59,008 bases of DNA from a virus. The stretch lies in IMG/VR virus record IMGVR_UViG_3300044994_000135, positions 1-59,008 of that record; one strand, written 5' to 3'. A program made the translations under genes and the position numbers. How positions within the stretch are numbered: the first letter of the stretch is position 1; every line of letters begins with the position of its first letter. Below the pieces are notes generated by a model that was not told the origin of the DNA, did not search any database, and saw only the letters and a list, made by a program, of their open reading frames with translations. Below, in pieces: positions 24,255 through 34,252 of the stretch.

Positions 24255-25040
24255 ATGTCGGAAGCGAAGTTGATCCTGCACAAGGGTGCGCGACAGGTGT
24301 CGCCGGACGAGCTGCGCGAGGTTCGGCCTCCGCAACCCGTCGGTCGGTGGCACCCGATCTCGCACCACCGCGTGCTGTCCGTCGTGACCCAGACGCTCAT
24401 TGAAGCGGGGTACGCGACGGAGAAGTCCCAGCTCGGGCTGTCCCCGGACGGCCACCGGTTCTTCGGCGTTCTGCGGCTGACGCACCAGATCGCTCACGGC
24501 GTGACGCTGGCCGTCGGGGTGCGAAACAGCAGCGACAAGACGTTCCCGCTGGGGTTCGTCGCCGGGTCCTCGGTTCTCGTTTGCGACAACTTGGCGTTCC
24601 GCTCGGAACTCCTCGTCCGCAAGAAGCACACCCGGTTCGGCGAGCAGCGGTTCGTGACGGCCATCGCCGGGGCGGTCGGGGCGCTGAAGTCGTTCCAGGA
24701 GGCGGAAGCCGAACGGATCGAGCGCTTCACCCGCGCGGAACTCACCGACGACCAAGCCGACGCGCTCATCCTCCGGGCGTACGAGCGCGGCATCATCGGG
24801 GCGCGCGACCTGCCGCGGCTCATCCGCGAGTGGCGCACCCCGGCGCACGCCGACTTCAAGCCGCGCACCGTGTGGTCCCTGTTCAACGCCTTCACCGAGG
24901 CGCTGAAGGAGCGCGTGACGGCGCGCCCGAGCGAGTACGCGCTCCAGACGATGCGGCTGAACGGCCTGATCGACGCGCACCTGCCCGCGCGGCCCGCCGT
25001 GCTGTCCCTCCCGGAGGCCCCGCCCACCGTGGCGGTGTGA
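24255..25040 (+). CDS. DUF932 protein (TIGR03299-like phage/plasmid protein)
   Basis: 261 residues with the family pattern: ISHHRVLSVVTQTLIEAG, VRNSSDKTFPLGFVAGSSVLVCDN and RTVWSLFNAFTEALKE. The family is widespread on plasmids and phages, has no proven activity, and is often suggested to act in DNA maintenance. A GAGGAGG site precedes the ATG. It opens the plasmid-like block; a six-copy 17-bp array follows its stop. Confidence 0.8.
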   Translation: MSEAKLILHKGARQVSPDELREVRPPQPVGRWHPISHHRVLSVVTQTLIEAGYATEKSQLGLSPDGHRFFGVLRLTHQIAHGVTLAVGVRNSSDKTFPLGFVAGSSVLVCDNLAFRSELLVRKKHTRFGEQRFVTAIAGAVGALKSFQEAEAERIERFTRAELTDDQADALILRAYERGIIGARDLPRLIREWRTPAHADFKPRTVWSLFNAFTEALKERVTARPSEYALQTMRLNGLIDAHLPARPAVLSLPEAPPTVAV

Positions 25041-25138
25041 TCTCCGGGGCGGCGTGATCTCCGGGGCGGCGTGATCTCCGGGGCGGCGTGATCTCCGGGG
25101 CGGCGTGATCTCCGGGGCGGCGTGATCTCCGGGGGCGG
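25037..25138. repeat. 17-bp tandem repeat, six copies
   Basis: Copies of GTGATCTCCGGGGCGGC start every 17 bases from 25037; the last is slightly altered. The first overlaps the DUF932 stop codon. It is a different sequence from the 17-bp array at 8115. Confidence 0.9.
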
Positions 25139-25243
25139 GCACGGACGCCCGCCCCTCTCTTCGCCCAGGTTCTCTCACAACCCCCAACCCCCACGCGGAC
25201 ACCACCACATGTCCCATCCCCTCAGAAACGGAGTGCGTGCCAC

Positions 25244-25630
25244 ATGGCTGGTAAAAAACGCGGTGACGTCGGCCAACCGGCCGAAGCGGAAGCCCAAGGC
25301 CAGCAGGCCGCCCAGCAGCAAACCGGCGAACGCCGACCGCCCGCGCACGAGGTCCAGTTGGGCCGCGTGAAGGCCGTGGTCTGGGAAAACCACTCTGACG
25401 CCCACGGGCGGTGGTTCTCGATCACGTGCGGTCGCAGCTACAAGGACAACTCCGGGAACTGGCGCACCGCGCAGAGCTTCGGTCGGGATGACCTGCTGGT
25501 CCTCGCCGAGTGCCTGCGGCAGTGCTACCTGTGGGTCGCCGACGCCATGCTTGACGCCGGGAACGGCACAAACAGCAACGGCAACGGCGGCACGCGGGGG
25601 CAACAAGGCAGCGCGGACATTCCCTTCTGA
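25244..25630 (+). CDS. PC4-like single-strand-binding-type protein, 128 aa
   Basis: A disordered Gln/Ala-rich N terminus precedes a compact domain: VQLGRVKAVVWENHSD, RWFSITCGRSYKDNSGNW and SFGRDDLLVLAECLRQC. These strand-strand-helix features recall PC4/p15-type proteins common on planctomycete and plasmid DNA, which bind single strands. The tail is Asn/Gly-rich and ends ADIPF like SSB tips. It could coat transferred or replicating DNA near the relaxase block. Confidence 0.6.
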   Translation: MAGKKRGDVGQPAEAEAQGQQAAQQQTGERRPPAHEVQLGRVKAVVWENHSDAHGRWFSITCGRSYKDNSGNWRTAQSFGRDDLLVLAECLRQCYLWVADAMLDAGNGTNSNGNGGTRGQQGSADIPF

Positions 25631-26145
25631 CGACTTCTGACGACTTCTGACGACGATGCGAAGCGCGAGCAGCAGTGGAGCCGCTTTGCGGCGGGGAGGG
25701 GTTGCGTTTTCGGGTACCCAATCGGGTTTTCCGTTTTCACAACCCAAGGCGTCATCCGGACCCCTCCCTGTTGTCTCCGAGCAGTAAGTTTGTACAATGG
25801 GCGCGCCTAGGCGGCGCAAAGGGCCAGGATCAGATCTTTGTCAACTCACGTAACGCCAGCTGACGCGACTGGACACTTAGTTTTTGCGACACTCACTTTG
25901 GCCTTCTTTTGAATAAGATTCAAAGCTCTCAGCATCATTTGAAACTCAAAGACGCCATCAAATTTTTTTAAGTTATTTTCTAATTATAATTTGAATATGT
26001 AAGTATATTTCCTTATATTGTTCTCAAATCGCGCTACTCTCCAGTAACTCGAAAACGCGGAAGGTGCGCATTCCCCCAATAATCTCCTGCCGCCGAGGGA
26101 AGGCCCCGACAGCGGCCTTCAGACTTTCAAGTAGGACCACACCCC
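25631..26145. other. Non-coding gap with AT-rich inverted repeats (candidate oriT)
   Basis: Opens with three copies of a TGACGACTTC-like repeat. From about 25870 to 26060 the DNA is strikingly AT-rich. TTTGAAT (25908-25914) and ATTCAAA (25918-25924) form a perfect 7-bp hairpin with a 3-base loop. TTTGAA recurs at 25938 and 25990. A relaxase operon begins just downstream, so this is the best oriT candidate; promoter and operator use are equally possible. No gene is seen. Confidence 0.5.
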
Positions 26146-26924
<779 letters not shown>

Positions 26925-26928
<4 letters not shown>

Positions 26929-28097
26929 GCACCACCTTTACGGGCATCGACGGCGTGACCACCTACCGCGTGGACCTGGACGACCCGCCGTTGGTTCAGG
27001 GCGGCGAGAAGGCGATCCACCCGGTGAAGAACCATGCGGGCGAGGGCCTCTGCGCGGCGGTGTTCCACGCGCGCCCGGTGGACAAGCGGGTGGCGCTGAA
27101 ACTGGAGACGCTGCTCTGTCTGCGCCTCGACCCCCGGAAGTTCGTGGCCATCGAGGACCTGCTGATCGACTCGACCGACGGTCGGTGCCACGGGTACGTG
27201 ATGCACTGGCGACCGGACGCCATCCCGCTCTCGTTGTGCCGCCCGGAGACGCTGTGGGCGCGCGTGGAGCTCATGCGACAGGTGGCGGAGATCTTCGCCG
27301 CGTGCGACCGCATGGCCGCGCCGTCGGTGGTGATGACGGACCCGAAGGCCGACGGGTTCATCGAGCTCCCCGACGGCACCGTGCTGATGGTGGACGTGGA
27401 CAGCCTGGCGCTCTGCGGGACCGGCGTGCGAGACCCCGACGACCCGAGCGAGCTGATCGAGGTGCTGCCCGGCGGGCCGGGGACGGACGGCTACCGCAGC
27501 CCTGAGCGGCTGCTGTTCCCGGAGTCGACGCCGGTGCGCGGGGACGCCCACTTCGCGCTCGCCGTGATCATGTTCGAGCTGGTGGCGGGCTTTCACCCGT
27601 CGGCCATGGTCGGCGCTCCGTGCAAGCTGCGAACGCTCGACGAGCGGGTAGCCTCCGGGCTGTTCGTGCCGTTCCTAGACGACCCCGAAGCCGCCATGGG
27701 CGGGGGCAAGGTGCCGCGCTATGACCCGGCGTGGAAGGAGCTCCCGGCGGAGTTCCGGGAGTTCTTCAGGAACGCCCTCTTGTGCGCCCCGGGGGACCGG
27801 CCCACCGCCGAGAAGTGGTGCTCGTACCTGACCAACCTGCCCCGGCGGCACTGTCCGCCCCCGCCCCCGCCCCCGCCCCCGCCGCCGTCCCTCCCTCTGC
27901 CTGCGCCGCCACCAGTCGACACACCGCCGCACCCCCCGCGGGCGCGTGTCTGGCCCCCCGCGGCGCTGGCTCTCGCGGTCGCCTTGGCCGGCGCGCTCGC
28001 GGCCTGGTGGGTTTTGGTGCGTACGCCGGCGACCATCGAGCAGATCCCCGATCCCGTAGTGCCCGCTGTTTTCCCGGCTACCCCCCTCAAGGAGTAA
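26925..28097 (+). CDS. YegI-like Ser/Thr kinase-fold membrane protein
   Basis: 390 residues. Kinase-like features: VALKLE (N-lobe Lys), LMVDVDS at the metal-binding DFG position and GTDGYRSPERLLF (activation-segment end). The usual HRD/D-x-x-x-x-N loop reads TDPKADGFIE and may be degenerate, so activity is uncertain. A run of 11 Pro, then a single membrane helix (AALALAVALAGALAAWWVLV) ends the chain. It could anchor a vWA-kinase signalling unit at the membrane near the DNA-transfer machinery. An upstream extension of the frame is a shadow. Confidence 0.75.
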
Positions 28098-28103
28098 CCC
28101 GCC

Positions 28104-28370
28104 ATGGTCGCTCGCGTCCCTAGCCCCAAGACCAAGCGCACCAACAACGTGATGGTCCGCCTCAGCTCCCCCGAGCTGGAGGCCGTTCTCGCCGCCAAGC
28201 CCGACGACGTGCCGCTGGCCGTGTACCTGCGGGAGCGCATCACCCGCTCGGCGGACCTGCGCCTGGTGGCGGCGTTCATCGTCGCCGCGCTGTCGCCCGA
28301 CCTGACGCTCGAGGCGACGCTCAAGCTGTTCGACGAAACCATGGGGGGGCTCGGCCATGAGTGTGACTAA
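28104..28370 (+). CDS. MobC-like ribbon-helix-helix relaxosome accessory, 88 aa
   Basis: Basic N terminus, then an RHH pattern: NNVMVRLSSPELEAVLAAKP and AVYLRERI. MobC/TraY-type proteins bind oriT and help the relaxase. It overlaps the relaxase gene by 14 bases, which strongly supports the call. Confidence 0.7.
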   Translation: MVARVPSPKTKRTNNVMVRLSSPELEAVLAAKPDDVPLAVYLRERITRSADLRLVAAFIVAALSPDLTLEATLKLFDETMGGLGHECD

Positions 28371-30039
28371 GGCCACCGCGCGTTACGGCTACGCCCCGGA
28401 CATGAACCGCGAGGGGGAGCTGACCGGCGAGCCCGTCGGGGTGTACACGGCGCAGACCAAGAGGTTCGAGCCGACGGGGCTCACGTTCGCCGAGGCCCTG
28501 GCGGCGCACGGCATCCAGCGGGACGACAGGGTGACGCACTTGTGCAGCACGCTCGATAAGCCCGCGTCGCTGCTCTGCGCCGGCGTGTTCTTCCCGCCGG
28601 ACAAGGCGATGGAGCTGCGGCAGGTGGCGCGGGAGAAGGTGCACGAGCTGCTCGAAATCTGCGCCGCGAACGGCGAGATCCGCAAGGGGGCCGACGGCAA
28701 GGTGCGCCTCGACGCCGTGCCCGTGGCCATCGTCACGGTGGTCCACGACCGCACCTACACGGAGCGCAAGGACGGCACGGTCGAGGACCTCCCGCACTGG
28801 CACGTGCACGCGTTCAAGGCCACCACGTGCGTCACCGAGGACGGTCGCACGGGGCAGGACGCCAGCTTGCGGGACAACTACTACCGCACGCAGACGGCCC
28901 GCGCCGCCGAGCTCAGCAAGGCCGTGCAGGACGCCGCGGTGGCGATGGGCGTTGAGACCAGGGTGACCCGCGACGGCCGCGGCTGGGGCGTGGTCGGCTA
29001 CCCGGACGCGTTCGTCAAGGCGATGTGCTCGGGCAAGGACCGCATCGACCGCGCGATCCTGGAGCGGGGGCTCGAAGGGACGAAGTTTGCCCGCGAGCGC
29101 GACCAGGCGGCGCGGGACCGGCCTGACCGGGCGCGCCCGCCGATGGACCAGATCCCGCCGCTGGAGGAGTCGCGGGCGCGGTGGGAGCAGAAGGGCCGCG
29201 AGTTCGGCTGCGAGCCGCTGAAGCTCCGCCCCCCGGAGAAACTGCCGGACGCGCGCGCCTCGCAATATCTGGCGGCCGAGATCGTGCACAAGGCCGTGGT
29301 GAGGGCCGCCGCCGAGACGGCCAGTGCCGGGGCCGGGTTCTCGGACGTGCAACTGCGGCAGGCGGCGTTCGAGGTGTCGTTCGCCTACCCGCAGGTGACT
29401 GCCCCGCAGGTGGCCGAGGCCGTGCGGCGGGTGCTCGACAAGCCCAAGATTCACGGCCTGGAGCGCGTGGACGGTGCGGCGCAGTTCAAGCTCGTGCAGC
29501 CGGAGCTGAAGAAGGAGGCCGCCGCCGTTGCCGTTGCCGCCGGGCCGCCGCCGAAGCTGCCCAAAGCGCCGCCGCCGCAACCGCCGGAGGCTCTGCGCCC
29601 GCCGCGCCCCGGGGACGCGATCAAGGAGCGCAAGAGCACCCCCGACCGCAAGCCCGCGCCGCCGCCGGTCATCAAGCTCGACGCCGACCGCCCGGACCAG
29701 CTCGGCCGGTTCCTCAAAGAGCAGCGGCGGTACTCGCTGATTCGCCGTCACGCCGAGGCCATCTTTCGCGGCGTCATCACCGAGTACGGCGACATGCACG
29801 CCATGCTCGACAGAGCCCAGCGGAACTTCCGCGAGTACACCCGCGAGAACGCCCCGCGCCTGCCCAAGCGGACCGAGATCGTGGTGAGTAACGCGCAGAA
29901 ACTGGACCTCACGCAACTGCGGGCGCTCGTGCGCCTGGAGCGCGAGCACGGCCGCGGCGTGACGGTGCGGCTGACGTACCCCGAGCAGCGGCGCAAGGAG
30001 CCCGAAAAGCCCCAACGGAAGCAGGAGCCCCAACGATGA
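28357..30039 (+). CDS. MobF (TrwC/TraI)-type relaxase
   Basis: 560 residues. Three-His metal site: VVHDRTY (H130) and HWHVHAF (H149, H151), matching H-x-H-A of TrwC. Candidate catalytic Tyr are Y10, Y12 and Y30. The MobF-style segments THLCSTLDKPASLL, LRDNYYRTQTARAAEL and GRGWGVVGYPDAF also fit. It lacks the C-terminal helicase of TrwC/TraI (usually ~1000 aa); the rest is Pro-rich, then basic. It would nick oriT and carry the strand out. ATGA overlap with the coupling-ATPase gene. Confidence 0.82.
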   Translation: MSVTKATARYGYAPDMNREGELTGEPVGVYTAQTKRFEPTGLTFAEALAAHGIQRDDRVTHLCSTLDKPASLLCAGVFFPPDKAMELRQVAREKVHELLEICAANGEIRKGADGKVRLDAVPVAIVTVVHDRTYTERKDGTVEDLPHWHVHAFKATTCVTEDGRTGQDASLRDNYYRTQTARAAELSKAVQDAAVAMGVETRVTRDGRGWGVVGYPDAFVKAMCSGKDRIDRAILERGLEGTKFARERDQAARDRPDRARPPMDQIPPLEESRARWEQKGREFGCEPLKLRPPEKLPDARASQYLAAEIVHKAVVRAAAETASAGAGFSDVQLRQAAFEVSFAYPQVTAPQVAEAVRRVLDKPKIHGLERVDGAAQFKLVQPELKKEAAAVAVAAGPPPKLPKAPPPQPPEALRPPRPGDAIKERKSTPDRKPAPPPVIKLDADRPDQLGRFLKEQRRYSLIRRHAEAIFRGVITEYGDMHAMLDRAQRNFREYTRENAPRLPKRTEIVVSNAQKLDLTQLRALVRLEREHGRGVTVRLTYPEQRRKEPEKPQRKQEPQR

Positions 30040-31736
30040 CGCCGACGAATCCGTACGCGCCCGAGTTCCAGCAACTCCGCGGCCCGCAGTTGCTCCACCG
30101 GCTAATGGTGGACGGGGGCCACCCGACCATCCTGATCGCGGGAAGCGTGCCGTGGCCGTTCGGGTGGACGAACAAGGGCATCATCTATCTCGGCGTCCCC
30201 GGCTGCGGGAAGTCGGTCGCCATCAAAGCGCAGCGGGCCTCGCTCTCGCCGTACTACCGGCAGCGCGGGGCGCTGTTCCGCGAGTTCGTGATCGACCCGA
30301 CCGGCACGTACTGGGACCACGCCGCGCGGACGCTCCCGCCGGGCGTGCCGATGCTCAACCTCTCGCCGCACTTTGAGGGGTCGCGGTTCTGGGACGTGGC
30401 CCGCGAGACGAACAACGAGCCCGTGATGCTGATGAACCTCGTCGACGGCCTCATGGGCGTTCACGAGCAGAGCGGGGGCATGACCAGCTCCGACCCGTTC
30501 TGGCCCCGGAAGGCCCGCGTGGTGGTGCAGCATCTGATGACCGTGTTCGCCGAGCGCGCCGGCCCGCGCTGGCGGCTGGCCGACGTGGTGCGGGCGCTGT
30601 GGTACCCGGAGTTCCTCGCGCCCATCCTCGCGCAGTCCGCGAGCACGCGCGGCAGCGCGGCGCACGAGATCACCGGCAAGATGGGCAAGGGCATCACGGC
30701 CACGGCCTCGGCGGAGCTGAACCAGCTGGGGATGGTGGCGGCGTTCAGCGACTCGTGCGGGAAGGGGTTCACGTTCCGCGAGCAGTTCGACCGGAGCGTG
30801 TTCATGCACCTGGCGTTCGACCCGAACATCGCCGAGGGGTACAGCCGGTACTCGGCGGCCATGGCCCACATGCTGTACCTGGTCGCGTGCAGGCACGGCA
30901 GCGAGCTCAACCGCACGTTCGTCTTCGCCGACGAGGCCCGCGAGATGCGGAACTTCCGCATCCCGGAGATGCTGGCACGGGGTCGGCAGTTCGGGCTCTC
31001 GCTCACCCTGGCGGCGCAGGGCATCGAGGGCCTTGTTTCGCAATGGGGGGAGAAGGCGACCAAGGAGATGATGGGCCTTATGCAGACCATCGTGGCGTTC
31101 GCCAGCACGCCCGACACCGCCGAGTACCTGTGCAAGATGCTCGGCAAGCGCGATGGCATCGAGACCAACCACACGACCGGGACCTCCGAGGCGCGAGGCC
31201 GCACCGAGGGCCAGTCCTTCAGTGACTCGAGCTCGCAGACGCACAGCTTCACGTGGAACGGCGCACGGCACCTCACACCAGACCACTTCCCGCCGCGCAT
31301 CGTGCCGTCGCCCGCGGCGAACGCCCACCCGTGGGCGCCAAACGTGCGCTGGATTCACACCGGGTCGAACGTCTCGAACTCGCGCAGCTACACAAGCAGT
31401 GGCAGCATCAGCACGACCACGACCACCAGCGCCTCGTGGACGGCCAAGCTCTCCACGCGCGACACGCTCGTGCCGTGGGACCTCGTCGGCCAGCGGATGC
31501 CCGACCCCCACATCGACGAGCTGGACTGCTACGTGATCAGCCGCGAACTCGGCGGCGTTGGCAAGGCTCGCTCCCGCTGGCTGCACGTCCTGGCCGCCGA
31601 CCGTCTGCGTGCGCACGCCCCGTCGCTCGTGCCCAAGCCCCCCGCGCACGGCACGCTCCGACGGTTCACCCGAGACGACCTTCAGCGGCTGGGTCTGGAC
31701 CTGACCGACGAGCTGCTCGCGGCCTTTAATTCTTAA
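30036..31736 (+). CDS. TraG/TraD-like coupling ATPase without membrane anchor
   Basis: 566 residues. Walker A GVPGCGKS (53-60), Walker B TFVFADE (294-300), and ARGRQFGLSLTLAAQG (314-329), the conserved stretch of T4 coupling proteins. No N-terminal membrane segment is visible, unlike the 2714-4579 protein. A Ser/Thr-rich stretch lies near residues 400-475. It is translationally coupled to the relaxase, so it probably receives the relaxosome. The channel would have to come from a resident conjugative system. Confidence 0.83.
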   Translation: MTPTNPYAPEFQQLRGPQLLHRLMVDGGHPTILIAGSVPWPFGWTNKGIIYLGVPGCGKSVAIKAQRASLSPYYRQRGALFREFVIDPTGTYWDHAARTLPPGVPMLNLSPHFEGSRFWDVARETNNEPVMLMNLVDGLMGVHEQSGGMTSSDPFWPRKARVVVQHLMTVFAERAGPRWRLADVVRALWYPEFLAPILAQSASTRGSAAHEITGKMGKGITATASAELNQLGMVAAFSDSCGKGFTFREQFDRSVFMHLAFDPNIAEGYSRYSAAMAHMLYLVACRHGSELNRTFVFADEAREMRNFRIPEMLARGRQFGLSLTLAAQGIEGLVSQWGEKATKEMMGLMQTIVAFASTPDTAEYLCKMLGKRDGIETNHTTGTSEARGRTEGQSFSDSSSQTHSFTWNGARHLTPDHFPPRIVPSPAANAHPWAPNVRWIHTGSNVSNSRSYTSSGSISTTTTTSASWTAKLSTRDTLVPWDLVGQRMPDPHIDELDCYVISRELGGVGKARSRWLHVLAADRLRAHAPSLVPKPPAHGTLRRFTRDDLQRLGLDLTDELLAAFNS

Positions 31737-31753
31737 CCCGGAGTTGGCACCCC

Positions 31754-32488
31754 ATGAAGACCTTTTTCTCCATCATCTTCGGGGTTGCGCTCGCCTGCTG
31801 CGCGAGCGCCCTGGGGATGCTCGGCGGCTGCGTCAAAAAGCCCGAACCGCCGCCGCCGGAGAACGTCGGGGACCCGAACGCCTCCGTCAAGAAGACGAAC
31901 GAGGTGATCCGCGGCAACCTGCGCGCCATCCGCGAGCGGCTCTCCGCCGCGCGGAGCGAGTACAAGCTCAACGCCGACATCGGGAGTGACCTCCTGGGCG
32001 CGACCGAGGAGTTGCTCAAGCTCTCCGGCACCGCCCGCGACGACTGCGACCGCATGATCCGGGCCGCCGACGACATCCGCTGGGACCTGCCGCGAGCGGC
32101 CATCGGGTACAAGGCCAACGCCGACCGCTGCCGCCTGGACGCCGAGCGCACCAACGACGAGCGCATGCGGGGCATCCACCTGCAAACGGCGGCGATGATG
32201 GACCGGTACGCCGCCGAGGTCCCACGCCGGATGAAGGTGACCGAGGAGTTCCTGGCGTCGGCCAAGCAGACCCGCGCGCTGCTGGCCGAGAGCGAGCGCA
32301 CCTTGCGCGTGCAGTGGGAGGCCATGGTCATCGGCACGACAGGGGCGGAAAAGCCCGCCGTGCGGATCGAGACCAAGGTTTACATGGCGCAGTTCGAGCA
32401 GTTCTTGAGCGTGGTCGAGCGGTTCTACCGGGAGTTCGGCGAGCCGCCCCCGGTGGTAGCGTCCCCGGCGGCCCCGCCGCAGGGCTGA
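31754..32488 (+). CDS. Exported lipoprotein, 244 aa
   Basis: Signal peptide (MKTFFSIIFGVALACC) and lipobox LGGC with lipid-bearing Cys at 26, then a long charged helical body (coiled coil likely) and a Pro/Ala tail. Last gene of the relaxase operon, so a surface role in transfer, exclusion or entry block is possible; no family recognised. Followed by a strong hairpin. Confidence 0.7.
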   Translation: MKTFFSIIFGVALACCASALGMLGGCVKKPEPPPPENVGDPNASVKKTNEVIRGNLRAIRERLSAARSEYKLNADIGSDLLGATEELLKLSGTARDDCDRMIRAADDIRWDLPRAAIGYKANADRCRLDAERTNDERMRGIHLQTAAMMDRYAAEVPRRMKVTEEFLASAKQTRALLAESERTLRVQWEAMVIGTTGAEKPAVRIETKVYMAQFEQFLSVVERFYREFGEPPPVVASPAAPPQG

Positions 32489-32508
32489 GGGCATCAGGGC
32501 AAGAAAAA

Positions 32509-32550
32509 GCCCCGGCCGCCGATCCCTGGGGTAGGACCGGAGGCCGGGGC
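32509..32550. terminator. Bidirectional terminator between lipoprotein and integrase
   Basis: A 9-bp GC-rich stem: GCCCCGGCC (32509-32517) pairs with GGCCGGGGC (32542-32550). It lies between two converging genes and is preceded by an A-run that gives U for leftward transcripts. Confidence 0.7.
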
Positions 32551-32619
32551 GGGTTTGGAGAGAACCCATGAACAACTTGGACAACCCGGCGCTGATGAGA
32601 CGCCGTGCGGGGGAGAGTA

Positions 32620-33639
32620 TCAGCTCACCACCTGCTGCGCAACATCTCGCATGTGTTTTACCCGCTCTTGCAACTGCGAATAGTGCCTCATAACCATGTC
32701 CGTGCTGGTGTGCCCGACCAGCTCGGCCACCTTAACCGCGTCCACGCCCCGTTCCAGGGCGTCGGTGACGTAGGCCCGGCGGTAGCTCGTGGCGGTGAAG
32801 TGGCCGAGCTCCGGGAACTTCTTGCGGAGGTTGCGGAACCGGATGCGGATGGAGTTGCGGTTCCAGGGGCTCCCGCGACTGTTGAGGAACAGCGGCCCGT
32901 CGGGGTGAGCGCGGACCAGCTCGCGGGTGATCTCCAGCATCCCGGCGGTGAGGTACACCACGCGGGGCTTGCCGGTCTTGTTGGCGGTCTTGTGCTTCGG
33001 GAGCGTCCACGTCCCTTGCGTGAGATCGACGTGCTCAGCGGTGAGGACACACAACTCCCCGGGCCGACACCCGGTCTGTTCGAGCGCCGTCAGGACGAGC
33101 TGAAAAGCCGTGTCCTTGATGGCCTTGAAGATCTTGCCCCGCTCATCCACCGTCAAGTATGCGAGCACACGGTTAGGAGCGGGGACGTCGATCCCGTGAA
33201 TGGGGTTACGCTGGAGTTTCCGTCGCTTAACCGCCCAGTTGAACATTCGCAGGAGAGAGCGGAGGGCGTGCCGCCGGGAGCGCTTCCAGGAGGGGTTCTC
33301 TTCCACCCACGATTCGACCAGTTCGATCGTGATGCGATGGGGCGGTGTTTCGCGGACTCGCTTGTATCCGAGGAACGACCGCAGAAAGTGCCGGACTTGA
33401 TCGTAGGTTTGAGCTTCGCGGTGTTTCTTGAGCCAGGCCAGGTACTCCGCCGCGAGGCAGCCGGTAGTGCCCTTCGACTCTTCGTCTGGAACGTGCCGCT
33501 CGGCCATGAGCCGGTGGTACTCTCTCTCGGCAGCGGGCTTGTTGTCGCGTCCCCGAGCGAGCGGCGTCTGCACGCCGTCGATCCAAACGCACCAGGTGTC
33601 CCGAGCCGTCCAGAACCAGGGCTTGCGAGGTCGGGCCAT
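32620..33639 (-). CDS. int: Tyrosine recombinase (phage integrase)
   Basis: 339 residues. Catalytic pattern: TGCRPGEL (first Arg), FTATSYRRAYVT (the box usually written H-x-x-R, here T-x-x-R), LVGHTSTDMVMRHY (His and nucleophile Tyr). The N-terminal SAM-like DNA-binding domain spans about 60-150. Loss of the first His is seen in some active family members. It reads away from the attP candidate that begins just upstream of its start. Confidence 0.9.
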   Translation of the reverse strand: MARPRKPWFWTARDTWCVWIDGVQTPLARGRDNKPAAEREYHRLMAERHVPDEESKGTTGCLAAEYLAWLKKHREAQTYDQVRHFLRSFLGYKRVRETPPHRITIELVESWVEENPSWKRSRRHALRSLLRMFNWAVKRRKLQRNPIHGIDVPAPNRVLAYLTVDERGKIFKAIKDTAFQLVLTALEQTGCRPGELCVLTAEHVDLTQGTWTLPKHKTANKTGKPRVVYLTAGMLEITRELVRAHPDGPLFLNSRGSPWNRNSIRIRFRNLRKKFPELGHFTATSYRRAYVTDALERGVDAVKVAELVGHTSTDMVMRHYSQLQERVKHMRDVAQQVVS

Positions 33640-33677
33640 ATGCGGATCTCCTCCGTAGAAGGGAATCCGCCGTCGAG

Positions 33678-34041
33678 TTCCGTGACAAGATTCCGTGACA
33701 TATGCTACGTCGGCACAATCGCGAAACGTTGAAAAGTGCTTGTTTTCTAGGGCTTTTCTGCGTTACTGTCGAGTTACTTCGGGGAGACTTCTTTTGGTCC
33801 CGAACCAAGCGCTCTACCAAGCTGAGCTACAGCCCGCGATCTCAAGCACCCACGTTTTCGGCGGCGTTCCCAAGGGTTTGGTTACTCGGACGCCGATATC
33901 TTACCGCCCGACGGGCACGAAACCAGCCCAAAAATTCCCCGGGGAGAAACTCGGCGGTTCCGGGCGGTTTCGCGCGGTCTTCTGGCGGTTACGTGTCAGT
34001 TTCTCGGCGGTTCCGTGCGGGTTCCGTGTCACTTCCGTGAC
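33678..34041. other. attP: Candidate attP with tRNA-Pro(CGG) 5' fragment and arm repeats
   Basis: Leftward 33836-33791 is the first 46 nt of a tRNA-Pro: acceptor strand, D-arm and anticodon arm with loop TTCGGGA (anticodon CGG). The T-arm and 3' end are missing, so it is not a gene. Integrase arm-type repeats flank it: TTCCGTGAC at 33678 and 33691 on the left, and TTCCGTG(C/T/A) forms at 34011, 34022 and 34033 on the right, 11 bases apart. Integration into a host tRNA-Pro would rebuild the tRNA with a phage-supplied 5' half. Confidence 0.75.
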
Positions 34042-34207
34042 GCCGGTGCCCATCCGCCGCGTCGAGCTCCGGGTCAGGCGGCTCGCACCTCGGCGGGCAC
34101 GCGCAGTGTTTGCGACACCGGAAACACACGTAGCACGGCGACCACACGCACGAGCAAACGCCGTGGAGCCCCCGGAGCATGCAGCAGGCGCAGCGATAGG
34201 TCCTCAT
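33989..34207 (-). CDS. Cys-rich small ORF, 72 aa
   Basis: MRTYRCACCMLRGLHGVC and a further row of Cys give about 11 Cys in the first 45 residues, enough for two zinc sites; the tail is low-complexity. A G-rich stretch precedes the ATG. The 3' end overlaps the attP right-arm repeats, which weakens the case. Could be an excisionase-like or regulatory protein, or chance. Confidence 0.35.
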   Translation of the reverse strand: MRTYRCACCMLRGLHGVCSCVWSPCYVCFRCRKHCACPPRCEPPDPELDAADGHRRHGSDTEPARNRRETDT

Positions 34208-34252
34208 CCCCCCATTCAAGCGCCCGATCCGCCGTCGCGCAAGGCCAGTCTG

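Noticed and set aside
33791-33836. Functional tRNA-Pro gene
   Set aside because: T-arm and acceptor 3' strand are absent; following sequence cannot complete the cloverleaf.
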